64,000 bases of DNA from Pseudomonas putida (GCF_004357765.1 NZ_SMTE01000010.1:229906-293905); one strand, 5' to 3'. Positions 8,901 to 18,593 are shown, numbered from the stretch's first letter. The notes: a model not told the origin generated them from the sequence alone. Numbers and translations: made by a program.

Positions 8901-11900
8901 TCAGGCTACCGTAGGCTGCTTGGCCGCCGCCTTGTGCGCCAGCAGCGTGTAGATGCAGGGCAACACGAACAAGGTGAACAGGGTGCCGATCGACATCCCG
9001 GTGGCGATCACCATGCCGATGTCGAAGCGGCTCACCGCTCCGGCGCCCGTCGCCAGGATCAACGGCACCATGCCGAAGACCATCGCCGCCGTGGTCATCA
9101 GCACTGGCCGCAGGCGGATGGCGGCGGCCTGTTCCACCGCTTCACGCGCGGTCAGTTGTTGCTCTTCGCGCAACTGGTTGGCGAACTCGACGATCAGGAT
9201 GCCGTGCTTGGTGATCAAGCCGATCAGCGTGACCAGGCCGACCTGGGTGTAGATGTTCAGGCTCGAAACGCCGAGGAACAATGGCAACAATGCGCCACAG
9301 ATCGACAGCGGTACCGTCACCAGGATCACCAGCGGATCGCGGAAGCTCTCGAACTGCGCCGCCAGTACCAGGAAGATGATCGCCAGCGCCAGGCCAAAGG
9401 TCACCCACAAGGCACTGCCCTCCTGTACGAACTGTCGAGCCTGGCCGGCATAGTCGAACGAAAAGCCCTCCGCTGCTTCCTCGCGGGCGATGTCGCGCAC
9501 GGTCTGCAAGGCTTCGCCCATGCTCACCAGCGGTACGCCCTGAATGATCGCTGAATTGAGCTGCTGAAACTGGTTGAGCTGCCGCGGCCGGGCGCGATCG
9601 CTCAGGCTGATCAGGGTCGACAGCGGCAGTAGTTGGCCCTGGTCGTTCTTCACGTAATAGTTGTTCAGCCAGTTCGGGTTGTCTCGGAAGGCGCGCTCGA
9701 CCTGGGCGATCACCTTGTAGCTGCGGCCCTCCAGGGTGAATCGGTTGATCTCGCCTTCCCCCAGCAGGGTGGCCAGGGTCCCGCCCAGCAGATCCATCGA
9801 CACCCCCATCTGCGCCGCCTTGGCCCGGTCGATGTCGACCACTACCTCCGGCTTGTCGAAGGCCAGGTCGATGTCGAGAAAGGCGAACTTGCCCGAGGCC
9901 TGAGCACGCTCCTTGACCCGCTGCGCCACCTCCAGAAGGGCCGGATAGTCGCTGGCGGTATTGATCACGAACTGGAAGGGCAGGCCCTCGCCGGTGCCGG
10001 GCAGCGAAGGCAGATTGAATCCGAAGATCTGCAGGCCACTGATCTGTTCCAGCTTGGCCTGTACCTGCGGCAGCAGCTCCATCTGGGTCCGTTCGCGTTC
10101 GTTCCAGGGCTTGAGCAGGAAGCCGCCGATACCGCTCTGCACACCGTTGAAGCCGTTGATCTGGAACGACGAGTAATATTCCGGAAAGGTCCTGAACAAG
10201 GGCGTGAACTGGTCGGTGTAGGCGTTGAGGTAGTCGAGGTTGGCCGGCTGTGGCGAGCTGCTCATCATGAAGATCACGCCCTGGTCCTCGTTGGGGGCCA
10301 GCTCGTTCTGAGTGAACTTGAGCAACACCGGGATCAGGCACAGCACCAGGACCGCGAATACCAGCACCACCGGCCGACTGTCGAGGGTGGTATGCAGCAA
10401 TCGCTGATAACGCACCTTGAGCCGTTCGAACAGGGTATCCAGGTGCTGGGCGAGCCCACTGGCATTCTGCTCGGGGCGCAACAACAGCGCGCACATCATC
10501 GGCGACAGGGTGAGGGCGACGATGCCCGAGATCACCACCGCGCCGGCCAAGGTCAGGGCGAATTCCTTGAACAGAGCGCCGGTCAGGCCGGTGAGAAAGC
10601 CGATAGGCGCATACACCGCGGCCAGGGTGATGGTCATCGACACCACCGGCATGGCGATCTCGCGGGCGCCTTCGAGCGCCGCGTCGAACGGCGATTTGCC
10701 TTCCTCCATGTGGCGGTGGATGTTCTCTACCACGACGATGGCATCGTCCACCACCAGACCGATGGCCAGTACCATCGCCAGCAAGGTCAGCAGGTTCAGC
10801 GAGTAGCCCATCATCTGCATGAAGAACAGCACGCCGATCATCGACAGGGGAATGGTCACCACCGGGATCAGTACCGAGCGCAGAGCGCCGAGGAACAGGA
10901 ACACCACGACGATGACGATCAGCACCGCTTCGCCCAGAGTCTTGAGCACCTCATCGATGGAGGCCTGGATGAACAGGGTCGCGTCGTAGGCGATCGATAC
11001 CTTGAGCGCCGAGGGCAGTTGGCTCTCGAGCTCCGGCATGATCTTGCGCACTTCCTTGATCACATCCAGCGGGTTGGCGGCGGGAGTCGCCTTGATGCCG
11101 ATGTACACCGAGGGAATGCCATCGAAAGAACTGACGGTGTCATAGTTTTCCGCGCCCATCTCCACCCGCGCCACATCGCCGAGCAGCACCCGGGTATCGC
11201 CGGACGTCTTCAGCGGCAGGGCGGCGAAGGCCTCGGCCGACTTCAATTCGGTGCTGGCGTTGACGCTGGTGACCACGTACTCGCCTTTGATTTCTCCGGC
11301 GGCGGCGAGAAAGTTGTAGCGCCGCACGGCTTCGGTCACATCGACGGCCGAGAGGCCGAACCCTGCCAGTTTCACCGGATCGAGCCAGATGCGCATGGCG
11401 AATACCTGGTTACCGAGGATCTCGGCCTCGGCCATGCCCGGCAGAGTCGCCAGTTTGGGCTGGATCACCCGTGACAGGTAGTCGGTGATCTGTGGGTTGC
11501 TCATCTGCTTGCTGTAGAAACTGATGTACATCAGTGCCGAAGCGTCGGCGGCTTCCTTGGCCAGTACCGGATCTTCGGCATCTTGCGGGAGCTGGTTGCG
11601 CACTTCATTGGCCTTGGCCAGCAACTCGGTGAACAGTCGATCGCTGTCGGCACCGATGCGCGCGTAGATGGAAATCACCGAGAAGTTCTGGCGGCTCACC
11701 GAGGTCATGTAATCGATGCCTTCGGCGCTGGCCAGGCTCTGCTGCAGCGGTTGGGTGATGTAGCCCTGGATGGTCTCGGCGTTGGCGCCGGGGTAGGCGG
11801 TGGTGACCGTGATCAGGGCGTTTTCCATCTGCGGGTACTGACGGATTTGTAGCTTGCTCCAGGCCTGGATGCCCAGCAGCAGGATCAGCAGGCTGACCAC

Positions 11901-11945
11901 GCAGGCCAGCACCGGGCGGCGGATGAACGGGTCGGTGAGCGCCAT
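8901..11945 (-). CDS. mexW: RND multidrug efflux transporter (MexW-like inner-membrane pump)
   Basis: A 1014-residue AcrB/MexB-superfamily pump beginning MALTDPFIRRPVLACVVSLL. The proton-relay Asp pair is in TM4 (GLVVDDAIVVVENIHRHMEEG), there are two large periplasmic loops, and the twelve-segment layout is typical. The protein uses proton import to extrude drugs through an outer-membrane channel. It starts 12 bases after the adaptor gene (11958-13106), forming a two-gene operon with no outer-membrane factor; MexVW of P. aeruginosa, in the same gene neighbourhood, borrows OprM. At 1014 residues it is slightly shorter than MexB, as usual for this branch. Drug range cannot be read from sequence. 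Confidence 0.88.
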   Translation of the reverse strand: MALTDPFIRRPVLACVVSLLILLLGIQAWSKLQIRQYPQMENALITVTTAYPGANAETIQGYITQPLQQSLASAEGIDYMTSVSRQNFSVISIYARIGADSDRLFTELLAKANEVRNQLPQDAEDPVLAKEAADASALMYISFYSKQMSNPQITDYLSRVIQPKLATLPGMAEAEILGNQVFAMRIWLDPVKLAGFGLSAVDVTEAVRRYNFLAAAGEIKGEYVVTSVNASTELKSAEAFAALPLKTSGDTRVLLGDVARVEMGAENYDTVSSFDGIPSVYIGIKATPAANPLDVIKEVRKIMPELESQLPSALKVSIAYDATLFIQASIDEVLKTLGEAVLIVIVVVFLFLGALRSVLIPVVTIPLSMIGVLFFMQMMGYSLNLLTLLAMVLAIGLVVDDAIVVVENIHRHMEEGKSPFDAALEGAREIAMPVVSMTITLAAVYAPIGFLTGLTGALFKEFALTLAGAVVISGIVALTLSPMMCALLLRPEQNASGLAQHLDTLFERLKVRYQRLLHTTLDSRPVVLVFAVLVLCLIPVLLKFTQNELAPNEDQGVIFMMSSSPQPANLDYLNAYTDQFTPLFRTFPEYYSSFQINGFNGVQSGIGGFLLKPWNERERTQMELLPQVQAKLEQISGLQIFGFNLPSLPGTGEGLPFQFVINTASDYPALLEVAQRVKERAQASGKFAFLDIDLAFDKPEVVVDIDRAKAAQMGVSMDLLGGTLATLLGEGEINRFTLEGRSYKVIAQVERAFRDNPNWLNNYYVKNDQGQLLPLSTLISLSDRARPRQLNQFQQLNSAIIQGVPLVSMGEALQTVRDIAREEAAEGFSFDYAGQARQFVQEGSALWVTFGLALAIIFLVLAAQFESFRDPLVILVTVPLSICGALLPLFLGVSSLNIYTQVGLVTLIGLITKHGILIVEFANQLREEQQLTAREAVEQAAAIRLRPVLMTTAAMVFGMVPLILATGAGAVSRFDIGMVIATGMSIGTLFTLFVLPCIYTLLAHKAAAKQPTVA

Positions 11946-11957
11946 GCCTGCCTCCTC

Positions 11958-13106
11958 TCAGTCCTTGGCCGGTGAGCGTTGCTCGGGCTCGAGGACCTGG
12001 TCCTTGCCGATGCGGATGGCCGCGCCAGGGGACAACTTGAGCTGCCCGGCAGTGATCACCTGTTCGCCAGGGCGCAGGCCTTCACTGACCACCACCACGC
12101 CGTCGCGACGCTCGCCGGTGTGTACCGTCCGCTGTTCGGCGATCAGCCGTGGTTGTCCTTGGTCGTCCTGCTCGGGTTGGCCATCGGCGTTGTTCTTCGG
12201 CGTGGCGACATAGACCGAGTTGCCGTACAAGGTGTAGGTGATGGCGGTTTGCGGCACCACCACCTGAGGCTGTGGATCGGGCAGCAACAGCAACAGGCTG
12301 GCGAACATCCCAGGCAGCAGTTTGCCGTCCGGGTTGGCCATGGTCGCGCGCACCAGCAGGTTGCGGGTCGCTTCGTCGACCTTGGGGTTGATCGCGCTGA
12401 GGCTGGCCGGGAAGGTCTGGCCTGGATAGGCGGCCACCTCCACCAGCACGCGTTGGCCCAGGCTCAGCTTCGGCAAGGCCTGCTCGGGCACATTGAAGTC
12501 GACGTAGAGGCTGGCGAGGTCCTGCAAGGTGGCGATGACCGTGCCACTGGCCAGGTAGTCGCCGACGTCGACCTGGCGGATGCCGATCGTGCCGCTGAAA
12601 GGCGCGCTGATGCTTTTTTTCGCCAGCGATGCCTTGAGCTGGTCGACCACCGCCTGGTTGCGGCGGTACTGGGCGGTCAGGCGGTCGAACTCACCTCTGG
12701 AAATGGCCGAGTCGCCCACCAGCTGGCTGCCGCGGCCGTAGTCGACCTTGGCCAGGCCGAGGTCGGCCAGGGCGGTGCCGAGCAGGGCCGCTTCCTGGTC
12801 GCTGTCCAGCTCCAGCAGCAACTGGCCGACCTTGACGTGCTGGCCAGAGTCGAAATGCAGCGATTTGACCGTGCCGGCCTGCTCCAGGCTCAGTTCGACG
12901 CCTTGCAGAGCCTTGAGGCTCCCGACAGCGGGCAGCCGCTCCTGCCACAGGCGCTCTTCGGCCAGGCTGGCCGCCACGGTGATGGGCGCCTTGGGGGCAG
13001 TGAACACCTGAATCTGCCGGTAGATCGAGAAGGCCTTGTAACCCCCCAGTGCCAGCACGATCAGCAGAACGACGGCCAACATGATGAGCATGCGGCGGCG
13101 CAACAT
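11958..13106 (-). CDS. mexV: RND efflux periplasmic adaptor subunit (MexV-like)
   Basis: A 382-residue HlyD/MexA-type adaptor. One N-terminal membrane segment (MLIMLAVVLLIVLALGGY) anchors it; there is no lipobox Cys, unlike MexA. The barrel-sandwich half appears as AVGSLKALQGVELSLEQAGTV followed by a short hairpin, then beta-barrel (FSGTIGIRQVDVGDYL) and membrane-proximal domains. It bridges the RND pump to an outer-membrane channel. AAGGA lies 8 bases before the ATG. It is the first gene of the operon with the RND gene. No divergent regulator gene is present; the preceding gene ends in the same orientation behind a hairpin. Confidence 0.88.
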   Translation of the reverse strand: MLRRRMLIMLAVVLLIVLALGGYKAFSIYRQIQVFTAPKAPITVAASLAEERLWQERLPAVGSLKALQGVELSLEQAGTVKSLHFDSGQHVKVGQLLLELDSDQEAALLGTALADLGLAKVDYGRGSQLVGDSAISRGEFDRLTAQYRRNQAVVDQLKASLAKKSISAPFSGTIGIRQVDVGDYLASGTVIATLQDLASLYVDFNVPEQALPKLSLGQRVLVEVAAYPGQTFPASLSAINPKVDEATRNLLVRATMANPDGKLLPGMFASLLLLLPDPQPQVVVPQTAITYTLYGNSVYVATPKNNADGQPEQDDQGQPRLIAEQRTVHTGERRDGVVVVSEGLRPGEQVITAGQLKLSPGAAIRIGKDQVLEPEQRSPAKD

Positions 13107-13227
13107 AGGTCCGATTCCTTGGCGGTTTTGTTATAGGTTTTGACACGACAACGGGCGATCCTGCCCACGTGTGGATGGGGCAAGTATTGACTGTTTTTGG
13201 CGCGGGGGGAAATGCATTGCCTGAGCG

Positions 13228-13259
13228 GGCCTCTTCGCGGGTTTACCCGCGAAGAGGCC
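13228..13259 (-). terminator. Perfect 14-base-stem palindrome after the DUF1513 gene
   Basis: GGCCTCTTCGCGGG pairs exactly with CCCGCGAAGAGGCC around TTTA. It carries the CGCGGG-TTTA-CCCGCG core seen in Pseudomonas REP elements and ends the imelysin operon. Confidence 0.75.
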
Positions 13260-13278
13260 GGTTCAGACCGGCGAACGA

Positions 13279-14376
13279 TCAGACCAGGTGCAGGTGGTTG
13301 TCCCAGAACCCCGATGGCAGGTTCATCGGCTGCGCGACCGGGTCCGCCTTGCGGCAGTCGTAATAGCGGCAGCGCCCCTGCCCGGAAGTGACCACGAAAC
13401 CATCCTTGACCGCCCCGACCCCGGCACAATCGGGCATCGGCGCGTCGACCCGCACCGCACCGCTGTCCAGGTCCCAGACGAACAGGCGATTGGCCCTCGG
13501 CGCAGTCAGTGCCACCAGGCGCAGCTCACTGTGAATGGCAACGCTGGCGGTATACTGGGCCATCGATTGCAATTGCTGCTCTGGCACCGGGAAGGCCTTG
13601 AACGGCTCGCCTGGGCGCTTGATCGCCAGCAGCTCGGCGGTGGTGTCGGCGTCTCCCATGAACTGTTGGCAGGCGGCGATGGTGCCATCGCTACCCACCG
13701 CCAGGTGGCGCACGCTGTTCATCTGCTGGGCCAGCGTCTCCTTGCTCAACAAGGTGCCATCGCGTTGCATCAGCACCAGGCTCGGCTCCATGGCGTCAAG
13801 GTTCATCTCGACGCGGCTTTCAGCTTCGGTGCGGATACCGCCGTTGGCAACGATCAAGGTCTCGCCATCGGGCAGCCAGGCGACTTCATGGGGGCCGATG
13901 CCGTGGGTGGGGATTTCGCCGGTGTACGTCAGGCGTTCGCCTTCGAAGCGATACACCCCGAGTACCCCACGCCCTGGCTCGGTGGTGTCGTTCTCGGTGG
14001 CGTACAGCCACTCACCCTCCTTGTGGATCACCGCATGGCCGTAGAAATGGCGGTTCGGCTGGGAAGCGACGGTCTGCAACAGGCGCCCGTCGCGCAGGTC
14101 GATCAGGTAGCTTTCAGTACCCGGACGACGAGCGACGAACAGGGCGACCGGACGCTCGGGGTGGTGGATGATGGCATGGCAACGCTGGCTTACCTGGGTG
14201 CTGAACACCTGGGTGCCGTCCAGGCGAAACCCGACCGCATAATGCTTGCCGTCGCCATCATCACGCGCCGACAGCAGCAAGGGTTCGCTGCCTTTGTTGC
14301 GCATCAGGCTCCAGCCGCCCAGGGTCAGGGCGCTGAGCAATACACTACCGAGTTTGAGGGCCTGGCGTCGCAGCAT
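13279..14376 (-). CDS. DUF1513 protein with twin-arginine-like signal (imelysin operon)
   Basis: 365 residues. The N-terminus MLRRQALKLGSVLLSALTLGGW carries an RRQALKL motif followed by a hydrophobic stretch, consistent with Tat export. The rest looks like a beta-propeller (repeated strands with DG turns, for example VGSDGTIAACQQ). DUF1513 proteins occur with imelysin and di-haem proteins in iron-uptake operons, and their function is unknown. The start lies two bases after the imelysin stop codon, so the genes are cotranscribed, and a palindrome follows. It may assist periplasmic metal handling; this is inferred from context alone. Confidence 0.82.
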   Translation of the reverse strand: MLRRQALKLGSVLLSALTLGGWSLMRNKGSEPLLLSARDDGDGKHYAVGFRLDGTQVFSTQVSQRCHAIIHHPERPVALFVARRPGTESYLIDLRDGRLLQTVASQPNRHFYGHAVIHKEGEWLYATENDTTEPGRGVLGVYRFEGERLTYTGEIPTHGIGPHEVAWLPDGETLIVANGGIRTEAESRVEMNLDAMEPSLVLMQRDGTLLSKETLAQQMNSVRHLAVGSDGTIAACQQFMGDADTTAELLAIKRPGEPFKAFPVPEQQLQSMAQYTASVAIHSELRLVALTAPRANRLFVWDLDSGAVRVDAPMPDCAGVGAVKDGFVVTSGQGRCRYYDCRKADPVAQPMNLPSGFWDNHLHLV

Positions 14377-14378
14377 GA

Positions 14379-15443
14379 TCAGTCACCGTCGTTGGCATTG
14401 AAGCCCAGCTGGATGTTCAACGCCTTGGCCAGGTCGCCTTCGTGCAGGCGGTGGACGACGTTGAGGCTGTCGTAGAGCTGGTTGAGCATCTGCATGCCGG
14501 CGTCGTCGGCCAGCAGCTCGCCCAGCGTCTTCTGGTTGTCGGCCAGCAGCTTGAGTGCGCTGGCGTAGGCATCGTCGATTTTCTGTGCCAGGGCTTTCTG
14601 ATCGCTGGGCAGCAAACCGCGCATGCCTTGGTTGTCGACCCCGACCCACACCGCCTGGGCCGCCTTGAGGGTGGCTTCCAGGCTCTGGATCGAAGAGTGG
14701 CTGCGCCAGGCCTCGGCCTGCAGTGGCTGCGCGATGCCCTTGCTCTGGCGGCCCATCGGCGCGCCCAGCTTTTTCTTCAGGGTATCCAGGGCGGTGACCT
14801 GGGAGCGCAGCAGATCGGCGATCGCCTCGTGGGAGTCGGCGTAGCGCTGGTTGGGGAACTTGGTCATTTGCGACAGCATGCCGTCGGTGCTGTTCCAACC
14901 CTTGAGGATCTCCTCGGCCAGGGCCTTCTGGTGCTCGCCGATGGCCACCAGCAGCGGGCAATAGCGCGCCTTCTGCTCGTCGCTGGCGATGTCCGGTTTG
15001 CTGTCGAACAGGATGTACTCGTAGGCCGAAAGACCGCGGACCACTACGCTGGCCTTGTTCAGGCTCTGCGCGTCGACTGGGTTGTCGCCGTTGACCAACT
15101 GCTCGACCTGACGGCCTACCAGGTTCTTCTTGTCAGGCCAGAACTGCACCTGCCAGGCGCGATTGCCTTCAGCCAGTGGGCCGACCAGCAGCGGTTGCAG
15201 TTCGGCCCAGGCCTTTTGCGCTTCGAGGAAATCCGCGCGGGCCTTGTCCAGGCTTTCCTTGCCTTCGCAGTAGGCCAGGGCACTGGCCGCAAGATTGCGG
15301 TCGGCTTCCACCCAGCGGCTGTAGGTCGGCAGGATCACCTGCTTGGCGATCGCAGCCGAGGTCACGGCTTGGGGATCTTGTGGCGAGCAGGCGCCGAGGG
15401 CGAGTGCGGCGAGGCTGGTGAACAACAGTTTGGGTCGGAACAT
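14379..15443 (-). CDS. Imelysin-family lipoprotein (second copy, altered GxHxxE motif)
   Basis: A 354-residue helical protein with a lipoprotein signal (LAALALGACSPQ, acylated Cys). The imelysin/M75 fold is recognised by overall pattern and by its partner genes. Where icmP at 17109-18446 has GYHAIE, this protein has GLSAYE, so the His of the GxHxxE metal-site motif is replaced by Ser. The protein may therefore bind metal differently or serve as a partner. It begins 17 bases after the di-haem gene and runs into the DUF1513 gene. Probably a periplasmic, membrane-anchored part of an iron-acquisition complex. Confidence 0.85.
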   Translation of the reverse strand: MFRPKLLFTSLAALALGACSPQDPQAVTSAAIAKQVILPTYSRWVEADRNLAASALAYCEGKESLDKARADFLEAQKAWAELQPLLVGPLAEGNRAWQVQFWPDKKNLVGRQVEQLVNGDNPVDAQSLNKASVVVRGLSAYEYILFDSKPDIASDEQKARYCPLLVAIGEHQKALAEEILKGWNSTDGMLSQMTKFPNQRYADSHEAIADLLRSQVTALDTLKKKLGAPMGRQSKGIAQPLQAEAWRSHSSIQSLEATLKAAQAVWVGVDNQGMRGLLPSDQKALAQKIDDAYASALKLLADNQKTLGELLADDAGMQMLNQLYDSLNVVHRLHEGDLAKALNIQLGFNANDGD

Positions 15444-15460
15444 GCCCGGCTCCTTGCGCG

Positions 15461-16888
15461 TTAAAGTGAGTTCAGGAAAGCCAGCAACGCGGCGCGCTGC
15501 TCGGCATCGAAAGCCAGTACCTGGTCACGTGCCGCCTGGGCTTCGCCGCCGTGCCAGAGCACGGCCTCGAGCAGATTGCGGGCACGACCGTCGTGCAGGT
15601 ATTGAGTGTGACCGCTGACGGTTTCGCTCAGGCCGATACCCCACAGTGGGGCAGTACGCCAGTCCTGGCCATTGGCGGCGAATTCGCTGCGCTCGTCTGC
15701 CAGGCCTGGGCCCATGTCATGCAGCAGCAGGTCGCTGTAAGGGCGGATCACCTGATTCGCCAGTGCAGGCTCTGCGGCCTGGCTGGAGGTGGTGAACTGC
15801 GGAGTGTGGCACCCCTGGCAACCGGCTTGGTGGAACAGGTTCTTGCCGGCCAGCACCTGAGGCGAATCGACGTCGCGGCGGGCCGGGACACCCAGGTTGC
15901 GGGTATAGAACGTCACCAGGCGCAGGATGTTGTCGCTGACTTCCTTCTCACCGCCGGCACCATCGCCGTTGGGCTGGGCCAGGCAGTCGGTCTGAGCGGC
16001 GGTGCAATCGTCCTTGGGCTGGAGGGTGCTGGTCAAACCCATGTCGCCGGCGAAAGCGTGCACGTTCTGCTGGTTGACGTTGGGTTGCCCGGCCTTCCAG
16101 CCAAAGCGCCCGATCACGGTCTTGCCCAGGGCATCGTCCCACACCCGGTTGGCACGGCCGCGGATACCATCGTGATTGCGGTCGTCCGGGTCTTCCGCGG
16201 CGAGGATATCGGCCTCGGGAATGGCTTCGAGCAGGCCGAGACCGATCATCGGCGGCGCCACGCGGGCGGAGAAGCGCGTGTCCGGGTGCATCGGTCCGTA
16301 GCCCAGCTGGGTGATCTGCAGGGTCGGGCGGCGCAGCTCCACCTGGTAGCCGTCGGCGAAACGTACCGGCACCGGCTCGTAGGTCATACGCACCTTGCCT
16401 TCCGGCGCCACGCCGGGCACGGCCATGTCCTGCAGTTGGGTACCGTAGGTCGGCTCCGGAACGACGCCCAGTTGCTGGATGACCTTGGCGTAGTAAGGCT
16501 GATCGGGGATCGACAGGCGTACCAACATCGACACCGCATTGTTGCCGTCCGCCTTGGGTGGATGGCCACGGCCATCACGGATGTGGCAGTTCTGGCAGGC
16601 GTTGGTGTTGAACAGTGGGCCCAGACCATCACGGGCGGTGGTGGTCGAGGGGGCGATCACCCAGGGATTGCGAAAGAAGCTGTTGCCGACGGCGAAGTCC
16701 ACGCGCTGCTCGGGTGACAGGTTGGCCGAAGGCATGGAGAACGCATTGCGGTCGCTGCGCATCACCGTCGCCTGGCCACCAGACAGCGCTTCGCCGGGCT
16801 CGGCCTGGGTGAAACGCGGTGCGTCGTCACAGGCAGCGAGGGCGAGGGCCAACAGCAGGCAGGGGAGTCGGGAGAGCGACAAGGACAT
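15461..16888 (-). CDS. Di-haem oxidoreductase-family lipoprotein
   Basis: A 475-residue exported protein. The lipobox-like LALALAACDD suggests a lipoprotein. Two c-type haem motifs are visible: CQNCH (in TNACQNCHIRDGRGHP, near residue 99) and CQGCH (in GCQGCHTPQF, near residue 359). This is the thiol-oxidoreductase-like di-haem family related to MauG and CcpA peroxidases. Located between imelysin genes, it may oxidise or reduce iron for uptake; this is inference. An own promoter is likely because icmP upstream ends in a terminator (17060-17085) 150 bases away. It is the first gene of the three-gene unit with the second imelysin and DUF1513. Confidence 0.87.
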   Translation of the reverse strand: MSLSLSRLPCLLLALALAACDDAPRFTQAEPGEALSGGQATVMRSDRNAFSMPSANLSPEQRVDFAVGNSFFRNPWVIAPSTTTARDGLGPLFNTNACQNCHIRDGRGHPPKADGNNAVSMLVRLSIPDQPYYAKVIQQLGVVPEPTYGTQLQDMAVPGVAPEGKVRMTYEPVPVRFADGYQVELRRPTLQITQLGYGPMHPDTRFSARVAPPMIGLGLLEAIPEADILAAEDPDDRNHDGIRGRANRVWDDALGKTVIGRFGWKAGQPNVNQQNVHAFAGDMGLTSTLQPKDDCTAAQTDCLAQPNGDGAGGEKEVSDNILRLVTFYTRNLGVPARRDVDSPQVLAGKNLFHQAGCQGCHTPQFTTSSQAAEPALANQVIRPYSDLLLHDMGPGLADERSEFAANGQDWRTAPLWGIGLSETVSGHTQYLHDGRARNLLEAVLWHGGEAQAARDQVLAFDAEQRAALLAFLNSL

Positions 16889-17059
16889 CTACGATCCTGG
16901 GCGAGAGCGAAAAAACCGGCGAGCAAGCTTAGCAAAGTGAAGAAGATTGAATAAGAGCAATTTGCAATTGCTGCATGAAAATGGTGTCAGCGGGCCTGTG
17001 GGTTTGGGTTTGATGGTGGGGCTCGATCTCACAGCCGGCAAATCCCCTACGGCAGGCAT

Positions 17060-17085
17060 AAAAAAGGCGACCCAAAGGCCGCCTC
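17060..17085 (-). terminator. Terminator after icmP
   Basis: On the minus strand GGCGGCC-TTTG-GGTCGCC (one G-T pair) is followed by six T's. It separates icmP from the di-haem operon. Confidence 0.8.
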
Positions 17086-17108
17086 TCTCGTTACCGCGCG
17101 TCCACCAA

Positions 17109-18446
17109 TCAGAATTCGTGGTCGGCAGTGTCCGGGTTCAGGTTGTCGATACCCAGCTTGCCCGCAGCCTGCTCGATCGCGCCGGTCTGCTTGACCAGGG
17201 CGGCGATGGCGTCGCGCACGATCTGGTTGCCCGCGGCGTTGTCCGGCGCGATCAGCTGATCGTAGTGCTCGCCTTTGAGGGCGTGGTCGACCATCACCTG
17301 GATCTTCGCCTCGGTCGACTCCAGGTCGGCCTTCAGCGTGGCATCGGCGGCCGGGTCAGCCTTGGCCACCAAGGACGACAGGCTCGGCCCGGTCAGCTTG
17401 GTGCCGTCGGTACGGGTGTATTCGCCCAGGTAGACGTTGCGGATACCCTTGGCGTCGTAGAAGTGCGAGTAGTGGGTGTTGTCACTGAAGCAATCCTGCT
17501 CGTCTTCCGGCGAGTTGGCTTCCAGGGAGACCTTCATGCGCTCACCGGCCAGTTCGCCCAGCGACAGGCTGCCCATGCCGAACAGCATCTTGCGCAGGCC
17601 TTCGGTAGCAGGCTCGGCCTCGAGCTTGGCGCGGTAGTTGTCGGCGACGTTCGGCGCCCAGTTGCCGACCATTTCCTCGAGGTCTTGCACCAGCAGTTGA
17701 GTCACCGCTTTCAAGTAGGCGCGACGACGTTCGTTGTGGCCCCCGGTGGCGCCTTTGCCTTCCAGGTAGTCCGAAGCAGGACGGGCGCCCGCGCCCGGAC
17801 CGGTGCCGTTGAGGTCCTGGCCCCAGAGCAGGAATTCGATGGCATGGTAGCCGGTGGCGACGTTGGCCTCGGAGCCGCCCAGTTCATTCAGGCTGGCGAG
17901 CTTCTCGGGGGTGATGTCCTTGACATCGATCTTCTCTTCGCCGACCTGGATCTCGGTGTTGGCGATGATGTTGGCGCTGGCACCCGGGTTACCCAAGGCG
18001 TGCTCGTAGCTCTTGTCGACGTAGTCGATCAGGCCTTCGTCCAGCGGCCAGGCGTTCACCTGACCTTCCCAGTCATCGATGATGGTATTGCCGAAGCGGA
18101 AGGCCTCGCTCTGCAGATACGGGACGCGTGCGGCAGCCCAGGCGGCCTTGGCGGCCTTCAGAGTATCGTCGTTGGGGGTGGCGAGAAACGCGTCGACCGC
18201 GCTCTGCAGGGTCTTGGCAGTGCTCAGCGAATCGCTGTACACGGCATAGACCATCTCGGTGTAATGCTTGACCACGGCCTTGGCGGCGGCTTCATCGACA
18301 GCGCCCGGCGCGGCAGCGGCAGTGCTGGCGGCAGCGGGTGCCTGAGCTTGCGGAGCGGCTGCCTTGTCATCCTTGCCCTCGCCGCAACCGGCAAGAGCGA
18401 TGGCGATGGCCAGCAGACTGGCGGAGGCCAGAGGCATTCGAATCAT
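17109..18446 (-). CDS. icmP: Imelysin lipoprotein IcmP (M75 family)
   Basis: A 445-residue lipoprotein: MIRMPLASASLLAIAIALAGCGEG ends in a lipobox with acylated Cys. The M75 GxHxxE motif is intact (GYHAIEFLLWGQD, roughly residue 209). A low-complexity Ala/Pro linker (residues 25-55) joins the anchor to the domain. P. aeruginosa IcmP was described as insulin-cleaving; family members are now mostly seen as iron-uptake proteins related to EfeO. The ATG at 18446 is preferred because AGGAAAA lies 9 bases upstream and it starts the signal peptide; a frame extending 26 codons upstream has no signal-peptide character. It heads the imelysin cluster. Confidence 0.88.
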   Translation of the reverse strand: MIRMPLASASLLAIAIALAGCGEGKDDKAAAPQAQAPAAASTAAAAPGAVDEAAAKAVVKHYTEMVYAVYSDSLSTAKTLQSAVDAFLATPNDDTLKAAKAAWAAARVPYLQSEAFRFGNTIIDDWEGQVNAWPLDEGLIDYVDKSYEHALGNPGASANIIANTEIQVGEEKIDVKDITPEKLASLNELGGSEANVATGYHAIEFLLWGQDLNGTGPGAGARPASDYLEGKGATGGHNERRRAYLKAVTQLLVQDLEEMVGNWAPNVADNYRAKLEAEPATEGLRKMLFGMGSLSLGELAGERMKVSLEANSPEDEQDCFSDNTHYSHFYDAKGIRNVYLGEYTRTDGTKLTGPSLSSLVAKADPAADATLKADLESTEAKIQVMVDHALKGEHYDQLIAPDNAAGNQIVRDAIAALVKQTGAIEQAAGKLGIDNLNPDTADHEF

Positions 18447-18593
18447 TATTGGTTTTCCTGCGTCGTGTGGTTGGACTGTGTGCCTGGGCACGCGAAACGG
18501 CAACATCATGCGAAAGATTTGCATTTGCTGTAAAGGGGCGTGGGCGCAATTCGTGTAAATGGGGGTGACGCAATGTCACCGGGCGTGTGGGGG

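Noticed and set aside
18447-18593. Fur box upstream of icmP
   Set aside because: The best stretch (around GATTTGCATTTGC) matches the Fur consensus only weakly. Iron control of the cluster is plausible from family knowledge but not shown by sequence.
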